A stretch of 64,000 bases of DNA from Weissella cibaria KACC 11862 (GCF_000193635.1 NZ_AEKT01000057.1:1-64000); one strand, 5' to 3'; positions 16,436-27,240 are shown, numbered from the stretch's first letter. Notes: generated by a model not told the origin, from the letters alone. A program made the numbers and translations.

Positions 16436-18976
16436 TTACTGATTTGCTGCTTGAATGGCTGCGTTAACAGCTTCTTTTTCAGCTGCAACCAACGCAACAC
16501 GCGTCTCGATAACCTTGATGTCCATCGTAATTTCACGCGTCAAACCTGGCGTTGGCAACTTAGGCTCAAAGAAGGCTTTAAATTCAGCTAAACGTTCAGC
16601 CGTTTGGAAGATACCAGCCGTCACTGTAATGTACGTGGTAAATTCCATGTCGCCACCGACTGTATCATCCAACCACTGCCACTCAGCTCGAATCCAATCC
16701 CAAGCCGCTTGTTGGCCGCGTTCATTTGCCAAAACGCCACGATACCACGCCCGCAAGTCTTGTGGCTTAATGATGTTGGCATCTTCAAACTTACCAACCA
16801 ACTTTGTAATCAAAGCAGGGTCAGTTGTTTGGGTTAGTGCCACCTGAATATCTGACTTATAGTTAGCGTCTGACGAAGCAACGTATGCTTGCAATAATTG
16901 GTCAAACAATGCTTCGCTACCGAAGTTTTCCACTTCATTCTGCAAAACCAAGCCACGTACTTCGGCTGGCAAGGCTGCTAAATCAGTTTGCTGATCAACA
17001 AACAACTGATGTGCTGTTGCAATCGCATCAGCATTTTCAGCATACAGTGCTGCACGTAACACAAGTGGCCGTGTAATAGCATCGTCACTGGTCTCACCTG
17101 CTTCTGCCTGCCAACCTAGTCGGGCAACTTGCTGACGACTCAAGCCATCAAAGAAGACTTGCAATTGACGCGCTTCTTCAGAATCTGGCGTCACAAACTT
17201 CTTCAAATTATTCGCAACTTGATAAAGCGCTGTCGTTACAACGACATGTTCACTATTCGCAAACGTCTGCAACAATGGCACAACCGTCGCATATGACGTT
17301 AAACCACCTTCAGACAACAAGCGTTGATCTTGCAACAATTGCAATTGTGAAATCGTGCTTAAGCTATTGGCATCTCGCAAAATATCTGCCAACAAAGTTT
17401 CATCGTACTTCACAATAAAGTGAGAATTATTGCCAACATTCAATTGGAATGGTTGACCGCTTTCAGCTCGTAGTTGTTGATAGTCACCCACCACAATCTG
17501 TTGGTCAGTGAGCAATTCTGGCACCGCTGCATAGTTACTGTTCAACGGAATTTGCCATTGACGGCCCTTATCCTCACCTGCACCAATAAAGAATTGCTGC
17601 TGTGATAATGTCAACTGACCATCAACAACCGTCGCCGTCACAACTGGGTAACCGGGTTGCTCCAGCCATGAGTTCATAATTGCGCCGACTTCTAAGCCAG
17701 ACGCCTCACCCAACGCTTGCCACAAATCCGCACCCGTTGCGTTGCCGTACTTGTGTGCATCAAAGTAGGCCTTCAAGCCCTTACGCAACGCGTCATCACC
17801 CAGCAATGCGCGCACCATGACCAACATACGGGCACCCTTTGCATAGACAATCGCCCCATCAAAGAGTGAATCAATTTCAGCAGGATCTTCAACTTGCACG
17901 TGCACTGATTGGACCCCATCCGTCGCATCACGACTCAAGGCAGCTGGCGCATCTGACGTTTGGAAAAGCTCCCAAATGTGCCAGTCTGGTTCAATCGCAT
18001 CAATTGCGACGTACTCCATCATATTGGCAAAGCTTTCGTTCAACCACAAGTCATCCCACCACTTCATTGTCACCAAATCGCCAAACCATTGGTGTGCCAA
18101 TTCGTGCGCAATCACAGTTGCGACAACTTGCTTACGCCGCAATGGTGTATTATCTGGATCAACTGTTAAGTAAGCTTCACGGTAAGTCACCAAGCCCCAG
18201 TTTTCCATGGCCCCAGCTGAAAAATCAGGCAAGGCCAATTGCCATGAGTGTGGCAATGGATATGGCGTTTGGTAGAAGTCTTCATAAAATTCAATTGATC
18301 GCTTCGCAATATCAAGGGCAAAGTCGAGTTCATTGGCCTTGTGTGCCTTAGTGGCAAACACACCAACTTCAACACCACTTGTTGTGCGTGTTGTCTTGCT
18401 TTGCAAATCCCCAAAGGCAAACGCAACAAGATACGTTGACATGCGAACCGTTGTTGCAAAATAGTGCACGCCATCGGCTTCACGGATTTCTGGCATGTTC
18501 GCAAGGACGGTTTCCCCTGGGTGTTCGTCAAACTTTAACGCCAAATCAAACGTCGCCTTTGCCTCTGGCTCATCAATTGATGGAAAAGCTTGGCGGGCAA
18601 ATGTCGTCTCAAATTGGGTACCAACAATCTGCTTCTTTTCGCCCTGAACCTCATAGTATGACGGATAAATACCCATCATCGTGTCAGTTAGTGGCGCCGT
18701 GTAGGTAATCGTTAGGGCCGTGGGGCCGACTTCACGTAACTGCACTCGAATTGCTTCGTGTTCATTATCAACCGTATACGTTAGGGCTTCTCCCGCCTCA
18801 TCGGTAACCGCGTCAATCGTTAAATATTTTTGGTGAATGGCAATTGCCAATGCTTTGGCTTCACCCGAAATTGTCGTGCGTCCGGTAATTAATTTTGAAC
18901 CGCGGTTCACATCAAGATATAAATCATAATGTGAAGGTTGGAAAGTTTCGTAAAAGTGTTCATTTTCTGCTGTCAT
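16436..18976 (-). CDS. pepN: Aminopeptidase N (M1 family, lysyl aminopeptidase)
   Basis: PepN is the main cytoplasmic zinc aminopeptidase of lactic acid bacteria and degrades imported peptides. The 846 residues are the usual length. The substrate-recognition motif GAMENWG is followed by HELAHQWFGDLVTMKWWDDLWLNE, the HExxH-(X18)-E zinc site. The C-terminal helical domain is complete. There is no signal peptide. GGGAGTTAAT precedes the ATG at 18976. It has its own terminator and stands alone. Confidence 0.97.
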   Translation of the reverse strand: MTAENEHFYETFQPSHYDLYLDVNRGSKLITGRTTISGEAKALAIAIHQKYLTIDAVTDEAGEALTYTVDNEHEAIRVQLREVGPTALTITYTAPLTDTMMGIYPSYYEVQGEKKQIVGTQFETTFARQAFPSIDEPEAKATFDLALKFDEHPGETVLANMPEIREADGVHYFATTVRMSTYLVAFAFGDLQSKTTRTTSGVEVGVFATKAHKANELDFALDIAKRSIEFYEDFYQTPYPLPHSWQLALPDFSAGAMENWGLVTYREAYLTVDPDNTPLRRKQVVATVIAHELAHQWFGDLVTMKWWDDLWLNESFANMMEYVAIDAIEPDWHIWELFQTSDAPAALSRDATDGVQSVHVQVEDPAEIDSLFDGAIVYAKGARMLVMVRALLGDDALRKGLKAYFDAHKYGNATGADLWQALGEASGLEVGAIMNSWLEQPGYPVVTATVVDGQLTLSQQQFFIGAGEDKGRQWQIPLNSNYAAVPELLTDQQIVVGDYQQLRAESGQPFQLNVGNNSHFIVKYDETLLADILRDANSLSTISQLQLLQDQRLLSEGGLTSYATVVPLLQTFANSEHVVVTTALYQVANNLKKFVTPDSEEARQLQVFFDGLSRQQVARLGWQAEAGETSDDAITRPLVLRAALYAENADAIATAHQLFVDQQTDLAALPAEVRGLVLQNEVENFGSEALFDQLLQAYVASSDANYKSDIQVALTQTTDPALITKLVGKFEDANIIKPQDLRAWYRGVLANERGQQAAWDWIRAEWQWLDDTVGGDMEFTTYITVTAGIFQTAERLAEFKAFFEPKLPTPGLTREITMDIKVIETRVALVAAEKEAVNAAIQAANQ

Positions 18977-19142
18977 ATTAACTCCCTAAGCACACATCTT
19001 TATTTTGTTCTATGTTACATAAATATTAGAACTTTTCTCATTAAAGTCAATGGTCAAGTTTATTCTAACCCCGCCTTGTAAAAATCGCTTAATAAAGGGG
19101 TAAGCCACTACCAAATTGATACCAATACCACACCTAGTTAAC

Positions 19143-20528
19143 TTAAATATCCGCGTACGTGTGCCGGTGCTTTGCTTTAACATAGTATGCCAAATAGCAG
19201 AAACCTATGAACGGCACCATATAAAACAGCGCCATCCGTTGTGTTGGATCAAATATAATCAACACACATGACAAGAAGCTCAGAATGAAGGCAGCCCACG
19301 GCACAACTGGATACCAAGGGGTCTTAAACGTCAACTCATCTACCGTATGCCCCGTCGCCATCCAGTTTTGTCGGAAACGAATTTGTGAGTATGCAATCGC
19401 CATCCAGACCACGACCACCGCTAAACCAGAAATAGAAACAAGGACCAAATAAACCGTCGAGGCGGCGACCACACTTGATAACAGCGCTAAAATACCACCC
19501 ACCATCGACAACGACAATGCGATTAACGGTGTTCCACGACGATTCGTCTGGGCCACTTTTGGAGAAATCATGCCCTCATTGCCTAATGACCATAACATGC
19601 GTGTCGATGCGTAAAGGCCTGAATTAGCGGCTGATAAAATCGCGGTCAATACAACAAAATTCATGATATCACCAGCGAACGGCAAACCGATTTGATTAAA
19701 CACCAAGACGAACGGGCTTTGACTAACCCCGGCCTTTTGCCAGGGAATCAATGCCGCCATGACCGTAATACTGCCAATAAAGAAAATAATTAACCGGGCC
19801 AATGTTGTGTGAATCGCTTTAGGAATTGTATGCGCCGGATTCTTTGTTTCACCCGCGGTCACTCCAATCAACTCAGTTCCCGAGAACGCAAAATTAACGG
19901 TCAGCATCGTCGTGAAAACACCGGCGACGCCTTTGGGAAACCAGCCATCTTTCGTTAAATTGGTTAACCCAGGCGCGTGTGAATAACCATGAATTGGAAT
20001 AATACCACAAATTGCTAACAAGCCGATCACAATGAAGCCAATAATCGCAATGACCTTAACACTCGAAAACCAAAACTCAGCTTCGGCAAAAACGCGTACT
20101 GACAAGGCATTAGTCACAAAAATCACAGCCATGAAAAGTAAACTCCATAACCAGACTGGTGTCCCTTTAAACCAATTCTGCATAATTAACCCGGCTGCTG
20201 TAAACTCAGAACCTAACGCAACCGTCCAGGTTAACCAGTATAAAATTGCGACAGTAAATCCCGTTGCTGGACCAATAAAACGCGTTGCATAAACGTGAAA
20301 CGAGCCGGTTTCGGGCATTGCAACAGATAATTCGCCCAAACATAACATCACCAAATACACCACGAGTGCTCCCAGCCCATACGCTAAAATGGTGCCAATT
20401 GGCCCTGCCTGGTGAATTGTGTAACCTGAACTCAAAAACAATCCCGTTCCGATGACACCACCTAGAGAAATCATCAATAAGTGCCGGGCGGACATTTCTC
20501 GATGCAAGCCTGTATGATTTTCCGACAT
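19143..20528 (-). CDS. mmuP: APC-family amino acid permease, probable S-methylmethionine permease
   Basis: The roughly 461-residue permease has about 12 membrane helices and the N-terminal amino-acid transporter (AAT) signature [29 protein letters not shown]. It is divergently transcribed from the homocysteine S-methyltransferase gene, the arrangement expected for an S-methylmethionine uptake and use pair. I chose the ATG at 20528 because GGAGG lies about eight bases upstream; a TTG at 20543 would overlap that site. The substrate is inferred from the neighbour; other amino acids cannot be excluded. Confidence 0.75.
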   Translation of the reverse strand: MSENHTGLHREMSARHLLMISLGGVIGTGLFLSSGYTIHQAGPIGTILAYGLGALVVYLVMLCLGELSVAMPETGSFHVYATRFIGPATGFTVAILYWLTWTVALGSEFTAAGLIMQNWFKGTPVWLWSLLFMAVIFVTNALSVRVFAEAEFWFSSVKVIAIIGFIVIGLLAICGIIPIHGYSHAPGLTNLTKDGWFPKGVAGVFTTMLTVNFAFSGTELIGVTAGETKNPAHTIPKAIHTTLARLIIFFIGSITVMAALIPWQKAGVSQSPFVLVFNQIGLPFAGDIMNFVVLTAILSAANSGLYASTRMLWSLGNEGMISPKVAQTNRRGTPLIALSLSMVGGILALLSSVVAASTVYLVLVSISGLAVVVVWMAIAYSQIRFRQNWMATGHTVDELTFKTPWYPVVPWAAFILSFLSCVLIIFDPTQRMALFYMVPFIGFCYLAYYVKAKHRHTYADI

Positions 20529-20543
20529 ATTACCTACCTCCAA

Positions 20544-20635
20544 CGTTTTATTGTATTTAAATTACAAAAGAATTAGAATTAACTCATATATAATGCAATA
20601 TTACTAACAAATAAGCAATACGGACGGTAAAATTC
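20544..20635. promoter_or_regulatory. Divergent promoter region between mmuP and mmuM
   Basis: A 92-107 bp AT-rich region with TATAAT near 20590 reading towards mmuM. No S-box or T-box is visible, unlike metK. Confidence 0.4.
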
Positions 20636-21592
20636 ATGACAGATCTTATCTCAGAAAACATTCAGCAGAACGGTCATCTGGTTCTTGATGGCGCAATGGC
20701 CACAGAACTTGAAAAGCGTGGCATTGCAACAAACACTACACTTTGGTCGGCAACAGCCCTACGTGACAATCCGCAGGCTATTATTGACGTTCACACCAGT
20801 TATTTCAAGGCAGGGGCTGATGTTGCAATCACTAACTCGTATCAAGCAAACGTGCCTGCATTTGAAGCAGCAGGCTATACAACTGACGAAGCCGAGGAAA
20901 TGATCACGGCTAGCGCGACATTAGCTATTAAAGCGCGCCAAGCGTACTATGATGGTCTCTCAAACAATGACCGATTACGACGCGCTGCACATCCCCTAGT
21001 TATCGGTAGTATCGGTCCGTACGGTGCTTATCTGGCTGATGGTAGCGAATACACCGGCAAATATGACTTATCGCAGACAGCATTCAAAGATTTCCACCGT
21101 CGTCGCATGCAACTACTTGACGCTGCTGGGGTTGACGGTTTCGCTTTTGAAACCCAACCGAAATTTGCGGAAGTACAAGCGCTGGTTGATTTACTGCAAA
21201 CCGAATTTCCAACGCAACACGCTTGGATTTCATTTAGCATTAACGATAATGGCCGTGAACTTTGGGATGGCACACCGTTGTCAGAAGCTGTCCAAGCATT
21301 TAACGACGTCGATCAAATTAGCGCCATCGGTATCAACTGTACCGCCATGGAAAATATCGCTGATGCAGTTGCGTTGATTAAGGAGTACACAGATAAGCCT
21401 ATTATCATCTACCCTAACAACGGGGATATTTACGACCCAGCCACAAAAACTTGGCAAGAAAACGAACATGCTGCGTCATTTACAAATTTGGTGCCACTTT
21501 GGCAAGCCAACGGGGCCGCCATCATTGGCGGTTGCTGCCGGACGACACCAGCTGATATTGCAGAAATCACTAGCGTCTTAACGGACAACTAG
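20636..21592 (+). CDS. mmuM: Homocysteine S-methyltransferase
   Basis: MmuM transfers a methyl group from S-methylmethionine (or SAM) to homocysteine, making methionine. The 318-residue protein has the N-terminal LDGAMATELEKRG motif and the three zinc-binding cysteines: one in GINCTAMENI and two in GGCCRTTPADI. Length and ends fit MmuM/YbgG. GGACGG lies about ten bases before the ATG. With the divergent permease and metK elsewhere in the window, it forms part of methionine recycling. Confidence 0.94.
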   Translation: MTDLISENIQQNGHLVLDGAMATELEKRGIATNTTLWSATALRDNPQAIIDVHTSYFKAGADVAITNSYQANVPAFEAAGYTTDEAEEMITASATLAIKARQAYYDGLSNNDRLRRAAHPLVIGSIGPYGAYLADGSEYTGKYDLSQTAFKDFHRRRMQLLDAAGVDGFAFETQPKFAEVQALVDLLQTEFPTQHAWISFSINDNGRELWDGTPLSEAVQAFNDVDQISAIGINCTAMENIADAVALIKEYTDKPIIIYPNNGDIYDPATKTWQENEHAASFTNLVPLWQANGAAIIGGCCRTTPADIAEITSVLTDN

Positions 21593-21693
21593 CGGTTAAT
21601 TTTCCCCTAAGCCAGACTGTTTTTTATTTTTTGACATCGGTAGCTTCACAAGCTTAGAATAACGGCATACTTTTGAAAGGGCGTGTCGAACAC

Positions 21694-22489
21694 ATGTACA
21701 AGCATTATTACAAATTAGCACTTGTTGGCTTAGCCGCAGGGACATTGTTCAGCGCCAGCGTTTGTAAACGCTAGTGCTGCAACAGTCGGTCACCTTAACG
21801 TTATTCATAAGGGACAACTAACAGTCGGTTTGGAGGGCGGTTTCGCCCCATTTTCATTCCGAACAAAGTCAGGTAAACTTTCTGGCTTTGAAGTAGCATT
21901 AGCAAAAGACGTAGCGAAGCAACTCAAGCTGAAGCCCGTCTTTGTGCAAACTAAATTTGATTCTTTGATTTCCGGCCTGGATACTAAAAAATATGACGTC
22001 GTCTACAACGATATGTCGATTACACCTGAGCGCCAAAAAGCCTACACCTTTGGGCGCGAATACTTATTCACGAAGTCGGTTTTGATTACCAAGAAGGGGT
22101 CTGATATCAAAACTTACGCTGATTTAAAGGGAAAGCGAGCTGCTGAGACGACTTCTTCCAACTTTAGTCAGGCGGCCAAAAAAGCGGGTGCTCAAATTGT
22201 TGCTGCCCCTGGCTTCGCTGAACAACTAGAATTAGTTGCCAACGGCAAAGCCGATGTGGTCCTTAATTCACAAGATTCGTGGACTGCCTACAAGAAGGTC
22301 CACCCTGAGACTAATTTGCAAGCAACGGTAACAAATGCGCTTGGCCAAACAACGGCTGCACCAATGCTAAATAAGCACAATAAGCAATTGGCTAAGAAGA
22401 TTTCACAAGCCCAACGCAAGTTAGAAAAAGATGGCACCATGAAGCAACTGTCAGAAAAGTACTTCGGCGCTGATTTAACTAAAAAATAA
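21694..22489 (+). pseudogene. Amino-acid ABC transporter substrate-binding protein, frameshifted in the signal peptide
   Basis: The start at 21694 (MYKHYYKLALVGLAAGTLFSAS) is a normal signal peptide but hits TAG within 27 codons. The +1 frame continues as FVNASAATVGHL and then an SBP_bac_3 domain (GLEGGFAPFSFRTKSGKLSGFEVALAKDVAKQL; TKSVLITKKGSDIKTYADLKGK). Removing one T from the GTTTG near 21770 restores SASVVNASAAT and one continuous protein of about 265 residues, like cystine/glutamine-type binding proteins. No permease or ATPase gene adjoins it. The processing site looks like AxA, with no lipobox cysteine. It could be a real mutation or a sequence error. Confidence 0.8.
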
Positions 22490-22491
22490 GC

Positions 22492-22529
22492 AAAAAATAC
22501 CTGACCGGCATAACCGATCAGGTATTTTT
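22492..22529. terminator. Bidirectional terminator between the binding-protein gene and clpE
   Basis: ATACCTGACCGG and CCGATCAGGTAT pair around a short loop, with A- and T-runs on opposite sides. Confidence 0.85.
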
Positions 22530-22531
22530 CT

Positions 22532-24613
22532 TTACTCTTCTGTTGTTACCGATGCAGGTGCTACTGATTCGGCAGTCACAGTGATGGCATCATCGACAAC
22601 TGTCGCTTGAAGTTGCTTAACATTTGGATTATCCAAATAGAAATCAGCTACCCGATCTTCCAATTGCTCTTGGATGACACGGCGCAATGGCCGAGCCCCC
22701 ATCGTTGGGTTATAGCCTAACGTTACCAACTTCTCCGTTGCTTCCGGTGAGACATCAAGGTGTAATCCTTGAACTGCAATCGCTGTGTTCATATCAGCCA
22801 ACATCAAATCAACAATTTGCGTCAAGTCATCCTTGGTCAACGCATTGAACGACACAATGTCGTCAAAACGATTCAAGAATTCTGGCTTAAAGTACGGTGC
22901 TAACTTGGCTTGCAAATCAGCCGTTGCCTGCCCAGCACTGGCCCCAAATCCAACCGTCGTTGTCTTATCACCCGTGCCGGCATTTGATGTCATGATGATA
23001 ATCGTATCCTTAAACGATACCACGTGACCTTGTGAGTCCGTCAAACGACCATCATCCAACACCTGCAAGAACATATTCATTACATCCGGGTGCGCTTTTT
23101 CAACCTCATCCAACAAAACCAATGAATATGGTTGGCGTCGTACGGCTTCGGTTAGTAAGCCAGCCTCTTCATACCCGACGTAACCAGCTGGCGCTCCGAT
23201 CAGCTTTGAAACTGACTGTTTTTCCATGTACTCTGACATATCAAAGCGAATCATATTATCTGACGAACCAAATAGTTCCTTGGCTAATTGCTTGGCTGTT
23301 TCCGTCTTTCCAACACCGGTTGGTCCAACAAATAAGAAGCTACCAATTGGTCGACCAGTCTTATTGAATCCGACACGATTACGACGAATTGCACGGGCAA
23401 TCTTATCTGTGGCTTCCTTTTGACCAATAACATGGGCAGCTAAGTGTTCACCAAGATTACGCAACTGATTTTGCTCAGACTCGGCCAATTCACCCACGGG
23501 AATACCGGTCCGTTCTTCAACAATTTGCTGAATGTCTGCTACCGTGACTTGTTGCGCCCGCTCATTTTGCGGTGCTTGTTGCTCAACAGCCTCAAGTTGT
23601 AACGTCAATTGATTAACCTGATCACGCCAGTAGCCGGCCTTTTCAAAATCTTCATTATCAACGGCGCGTTGCTTTTGCTTTTCAGCATTTGCCATTTGCT
23701 TTTCAATTTCAGCTGGATCAGCAACCTTCACCGTCAAATTCTTACGCGAACCAGCTTCATCAATCAAATCAATAGCCTTATCGGGCAAGAAACGGTCATT
23801 AATGTAACGGTTTGAAAGGTCAACAGCTGCTGCCAACGCGTCGTCCGTATACTTAATCTTGTGATAATCCTCATAGCGGCCACGAATACCCTGCAAAATT
23901 TGCAGTGCTTCATCCGCTGACGGTTCATTAACCTGTACTGTCTGGAAACGACGGGCGACCGCCGCATCCTTCTCAATTTTACGATACTCATTTAGCGTCG
24001 TTGAACCAACTAATTGGAATTCACCGCGGGCCAATGCCGGCTTCAAAATATTGCCGGCATCCATTGAGCCATCACCAGTCGTACCAGCACCCATAATCTC
24101 GTGAATTTCATCAATGAAAATAATGACATCATCTCGTTCAGATACTTCCGTCATTAATTGTTGCATGCGCTCTTCAAATTGACCACGCATACTCGTCCCT
24201 TGTACCAAAGAAACCATATCCAAACGAATGACTTCCTTGCCTTGCAACTTAGCTGGTACTTTTGCATTAACGATGGCTTGTGCTAGTCCTTCGACAACGG
24301 CAGTCTTTCCAACACCAGCCTCACCAATTAACACGGGATTATTCTTCGTGCGCCGGTTCAAAATCTCAATGACCCGGGCAATTTCTTTATCACGACCGAT
24401 AACCGGATCAATCTTTCCTTGACGCGCTAATTCGGTCATGTTAATCCCATATTGGTCTAACATGCCACGCTTTCCATTACCGCCGTTACCCGACCGTTGT
24501 GCGCGCAGATCCTGTCCTTGACGCATTTGTGCAGCTTGATTACGTGCTGCTTCGTTATTCATCATCCTAAAAATATCATCAATATTTGAAAAACCAAATG
24601 GTTCTTGTGCCAT
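22532..24613 (-). CDS. clpE: ClpE-type ATP-dependent Clp protease ATPase without zinc finger
   Basis: This Hsp100 AAA+ unfoldase acts with ClpP or alone on damaged proteins. The 693 residues contain two ATPase modules: Walker A GEAGVGKT with Walker [10 protein letters not shown], and GPTGVGKT with [15 protein letters not shown]-type linker ([17 protein letters not shown]) lies near residue 320. The first module ([42 protein letters not shown]) matches ClpE best. The usual ClpE N-terminal CxxC zinc finger is missing; the protein starts [18 protein letters not shown], rather like ClpL. A CIRCE element lies upstream. Confidence 0.88.
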   Translation of the reverse strand: MAQEPFGFSNIDDIFRMMNNEAARNQAAQMRQGQDLRAQRSGNGGNGKRGMLDQYGINMTELARQGKIDPVIGRDKEIARVIEILNRRTKNNPVLIGEAGVGKTAVVEGLAQAIVNAKVPAKLQGKEVIRLDMVSLVQGTSMRGQFEERMQQLMTEVSERDDVIIFIDEIHEIMGAGTTGDGSMDAGNILKPALARGEFQLVGSTTLNEYRKIEKDAAVARRFQTVQVNEPSADEALQILQGIRGRYEDYHKIKYTDDALAAAVDLSNRYINDRFLPDKAIDLIDEAGSRKNLTVKVADPAEIEKQMANAEKQKQRAVDNEDFEKAGYWRDQVNQLTLQLEAVEQQAPQNERAQQVTVADIQQIVEERTGIPVGELAESEQNQLRNLGEHLAAHVIGQKEATDKIARAIRRNRVGFNKTGRPIGSFLFVGPTGVGKTETAKQLAKELFGSSDNMIRFDMSEYMEKQSVSKLIGAPAGYVGYEEAGLLTEAVRRQPYSLVLLDEVEKAHPDVMNMFLQVLDDGRLTDSQGHVVSFKDTIIIMTSNAGTGDKTTTVGFGASAGQATADLQAKLAPYFKPEFLNRFDDIVSFNALTKDDLTQIVDLMLADMNTAIAVQGLHLDVSPEATEKLVTLGYNPTMGARPLRRVIQEQLEDRVADFYLDNPNVKQLQATVVDDAITVTAESVAPASVTTEE

Positions 24614-24669
24614 AATAAACAGCCTCCCTCATGACTATTCTTCAAAGCAATTTCCTCGATACCATTATT

Positions 24670-24696
24670 TTAGCACTCATAATAGATAAGTGCTAA
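24670..24696 (-). promoter_or_regulatory. CIRCE operator (HrcA box) upstream of clpE
   Basis: TTAGCACTC, nine bases, AAGTGCTAA: one mismatch to the CIRCE consensus TTAGCACTC-N9-GAGTGCTAA. It lies about 57 bp before the clpE start, so HrcA should repress the gene until heat or folding stress. I see no CtsR heptanucleotide pair here. Confidence 0.88.
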
Positions 24697-24721
24697 TTTA
24701 AGTTTTTGTAGCATATAACTA

Positions 24722-24757
24722 AAGAGACTGGAACAGATACCGTCCAGCCTCTTTTTG
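24722..24757 (-). terminator. Terminator of the ABC operon
   Basis: AAAGAGGCTGGA and TCCAGTCTCTTT pair on the minus strand just after the hydrolase stop, with T-rich ends. Confidence 0.8.
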
Positions 24758-24761
24758 CAAA

Positions 24762-25958
24762 CTATTCAAACGTAAAAGTTTCGCCTTTTTTCGGCAAATA
24801 AGTCTCGATGCCAATTTGTCGTAGCGCTTCTGCCTCACGTTCTGGGTGGAATGAGTGCCAAGGCACTGTCATTTTCGCATCGACTTCCACTGCGATTCGC
24901 AGTAAATCATCAGGCGTCGCATGGCCACTAGCACCCGCAAGTTGTAGCGCCACACCACGTTGCGCAAGATACGCTGTTAGATCAGCATAACGTGGGTCAT
25001 AATCACCCAACGGCTCACCGTTCATATGCAAATAACTAAATGTATCAAACGCATCGAGCAAATGCAGATTATCAAAGTGATTTTGCAAGACGTATCGGCC
25101 TGGCTGTTGTTGCATATCTGCCACTGTAACATCCCGTCCAAGCATTATCTCATTAGACGCGCCCATTGCACGAAGAATGCCAGCAAAGCGTTCGTCCCAA
25201 ACCAATTTACGATTTACCTGGCGGGCGGCTGCACTCAGCTTCATTAGCCGTTCAACATTACGCTCATACGGATTAATGACAACTAGCTCATCAGATGCCA
25301 TTGCGTTCGTAAAATCAGTTAAAACAGTCGCTTCAGTTCGTCGTTGTCGTGATGTATCGTCATCAAACGAAAATTCAGTTCCTTCAATAAAAAACAAATC
25401 TGGTCGATGTTCATGCAAGTATTGCGTCCAAGCCGTGACACGTTCTGGGTGCCATCCGTCATAACGCACATCGCCACTATGCACAAAACGGTGTTGTCCG
25501 TCCGTAACCTCAAACATTACAGCACCCATAATATCGTGATCCGTCGCGAATGCGCGAACCGTTAAATCGCCAATTTGCACATCTTTATTCGGTGCTATTA
25601 CTTGCACCTGTGCATTGGGTGCTGACTCTAAGCCCTGACGAATCAACTCTGCATAAAGCGTTGCCGATTCCATTGTCATGTAAACCGGTGTCAGTTTTGT
25701 CAGATATTTCAGTGCCCCCATGTGATCCAAATGCAAATGAGAGATAAAAATGGCGGTCTGCTTATCACCTGCGATATCTGTAAATAAATCTGGCAAAGCT
25801 GGCAAAATCCCGTTGCTTAGCAAATCATCCGGTTGGCTGTCAGCAGGCGCAAAGTTAATCCCAAAATCCATAATCACCCGAGCCGTTTGCGTTTCAAACG
25901 CCACCACATTACCACCAATTGTATCGACTCCGTTCAGAACCGTTACCGTTGTCGTCAT
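24762..25958 (-). CDS. RNase J-like metallo-beta-lactamase-fold hydrolase, last gene of the ABC operon
   Basis: The 398-residue protein has the metallo-beta-lactamase zinc motif SHLHLDHMG (about residue 74), then HSGDVRYD, and late RNase J-like motifs ASGHATPDDLLRIA and PWHSFHPE. The middle resembles a beta-CASP domain. RNase J enzymes cut RNA, but this protein is shorter than RNase J1/J2 (about 550) and lacks their C-terminal domain. It starts one base after the binding-protein stop, so it is in the transporter operon. Its substrate may be a phosphodiester or sugar phosphate brought in by the transporter; that is inference. Confidence 0.75.
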   Translation of the reverse strand: MTTTVTVLNGVDTIGGNVVAFETQTARVIMDFGINFAPADSQPDDLLSNGILPALPDLFTDIAGDKQTAIFISHLHLDHMGALKYLTKLTPVYMTMESATLYAELIRQGLESAPNAQVQVIAPNKDVQIGDLTVRAFATDHDIMGAVMFEVTDGQHRFVHSGDVRYDGWHPERVTAWTQYLHEHRPDLFFIEGTEFSFDDDTSRQRRTEATVLTDFTNAMASDELVVINPYERNVERLMKLSAAARQVNRKLVWDERFAGILRAMGASNEIMLGRDVTVADMQQQPGRYVLQNHFDNLHLLDAFDTFSYLHMNGEPLGDYDPRYADLTAYLAQRGVALQLAGASGHATPDDLLRIAVEVDAKMTVPWHSFHPEREAEALRQIGIETYLPKKGETFTFE

Positions 25959-25959
25959 A

Positions 25960-27240
25960 CTACTTGTTATCCTTCACAATCTTCGTCGTTTGCTTTTGCA
26001 AGGTGTCCAATGCATCCTTTGGTGCCGTCTTCTTCGTTAGCATTGCATCCGTGGCACTTAGCAAATCGGTGCGGTACTCTTGATAACCTAAGAATGCCGT
26101 ATCAGAGAAAGCCCCTGGCAATGAATCAGAAGCAGCCTTGGCCAATGGGTTCGCCTTCAAGTACGACTTGTAATCAGCTGAATTGGCTGCCTTCTTCGTA
26201 ATTGGCAAATAACCAGTTGCTTCAGCCCACTTCTCAGTTTGCTTATCTGACGCCAAGAACTTCATAAAGGCAAAGGCCCCTGCCTGTTCCTTCTTAGAAG
26301 CTTGCGCCGTCGTAACCAAATTATTACCAGCTAGCATTGTCGCTTGCTTACCCTTATATGACGGCATCACAGCTGTACCCCAATCAAATCCTTGTGGTGC
26401 AGCGGCCTTGGTTGCTGAAATACCGGCTGATGATGAGAATGACAACGCTGTTTTACCATTAACAAAATTCGTCGTCCCGTAAATGTCAGAACCGGCCGTC
26501 AACGCTTCGCCATTGTCCACCATATCAGTAATTGTTTTAGCTGCTGCAACTGCTTGCTTCGAGTTAACGTTCACCTTACCTGCCGGCGTCACCAACTTTA
26601 CGCCTGCTGATCGAACCATTGAGTTCCATTCCATATCAAATGATTTATCGTAACCAACCGCTGCAATATTGTGATCTTTCAACGTCTTTGCCATCTTTGC
26701 AACGTCATCCCATGTCTTGGGAACCGCTAAATTATATTGCTTTAAGATCGACTTGTTATAGAACATCACGCGGACCGAAGCTGAAAATGGCATCGCATAG
26801 TAAGACCCCTTGTACTTTGCTTGTTCCAAGAAACCTGGATAGATGTTCTTCAAATCAGCTTTCGATAAGCCGGATTTCCCCTTCACTTGACTATCCAAAT
26901 TGGTCACGATGCCATCTTTCGCATAATCTGGCACCTGGGTATAGGTTGCTTGGGCCATGTCAGGTAGCGTCTTTGACTTAGCTGCCGCCATCACCTTTTG
27001 ATTCAAGGTCGTATAATCACCTTGCGCCGTTGCAACAATTTCATACTTTGATTGTGATGCGTTAAACGCCTTGATTTGGTCATCCAACGCCTTGGCGTAG
27101 TTCCCAGTCATGGCATGCCAGAATGTAATCTTGGTTGGCTTTGATGCTGCATTCGCAACCGTTGGAACCGCCGTTGCGAATACACCTGATGTCAATGCCA
27201 ATACCGCTGAACCTGCGAACAATTTCGTCCAAGTCTTCAT
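25960..27240 (-). CDS. ugpB: ABC transporter substrate-binding protein, UgpB-like
   Basis: This extracellular binding protein (SBP_bac_1 type) captures substrate for the adjacent permeases. It has a signal peptide (MKTWTKLFAGSAVLALTSGV...) ending in VANA-AS and mature start KITFWHAMTGNYAKALDDQI, which resembles UgpB-type glycerol-phosphate or oligosaccharide binders. It lacks the lipobox cysteine usual for Gram-positive binding proteins, so it may be secreted rather than lipid-anchored. Start ATG at 27240 follows AAGGGG; a TTG at 27267 is in frame but unlikely. The gap of 152 bp to the upstream permease gene has no clear terminator. Confidence 0.85.
   Translation of the reverse strand: MKTWTKLFAGSAVLALTSGVFATAVPTVANAASKPTKITFWHAMTGNYAKALDDQIKAFNASQSKYEIVATAQGDYTTLNQKVMAAAKSKTLPDMAQATYTQVPDYAKDGIVTNLDSQVKGKSGLSKADLKNIYPGFLEQAKYKGSYYAMPFSASVRVMFYNKSILKQYNLAVPKTWDDVAKMAKTLKDHNIAAVGYDKSFDMEWNSMVRSAGVKLVTPAGKVNVNSKQAVAAAKTITDMVDNGEALTAGSDIYGTTNFVNGKTALSFSSSAGISATKAAAPQGFDWGTAVMPSYKGKQATMLAGNNLVTTAQASKKEQAGAFAFMKFLASDKQTEKWAEATGYLPITKKAANSADYKSYLKANPLAKAASDSLPGAFSDTAFLGYQEYRTDLLSATDAMLTKKTAPKDALDTLQKQTTKIVKDNK

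Noticed and set aside
21765-21785. AGCGTTTGTAAACGCT palindrome as a regulatory site
   Set aside because: It lies inside the signal-peptide coding region at the frameshift and has no promoter around it; probably chance.
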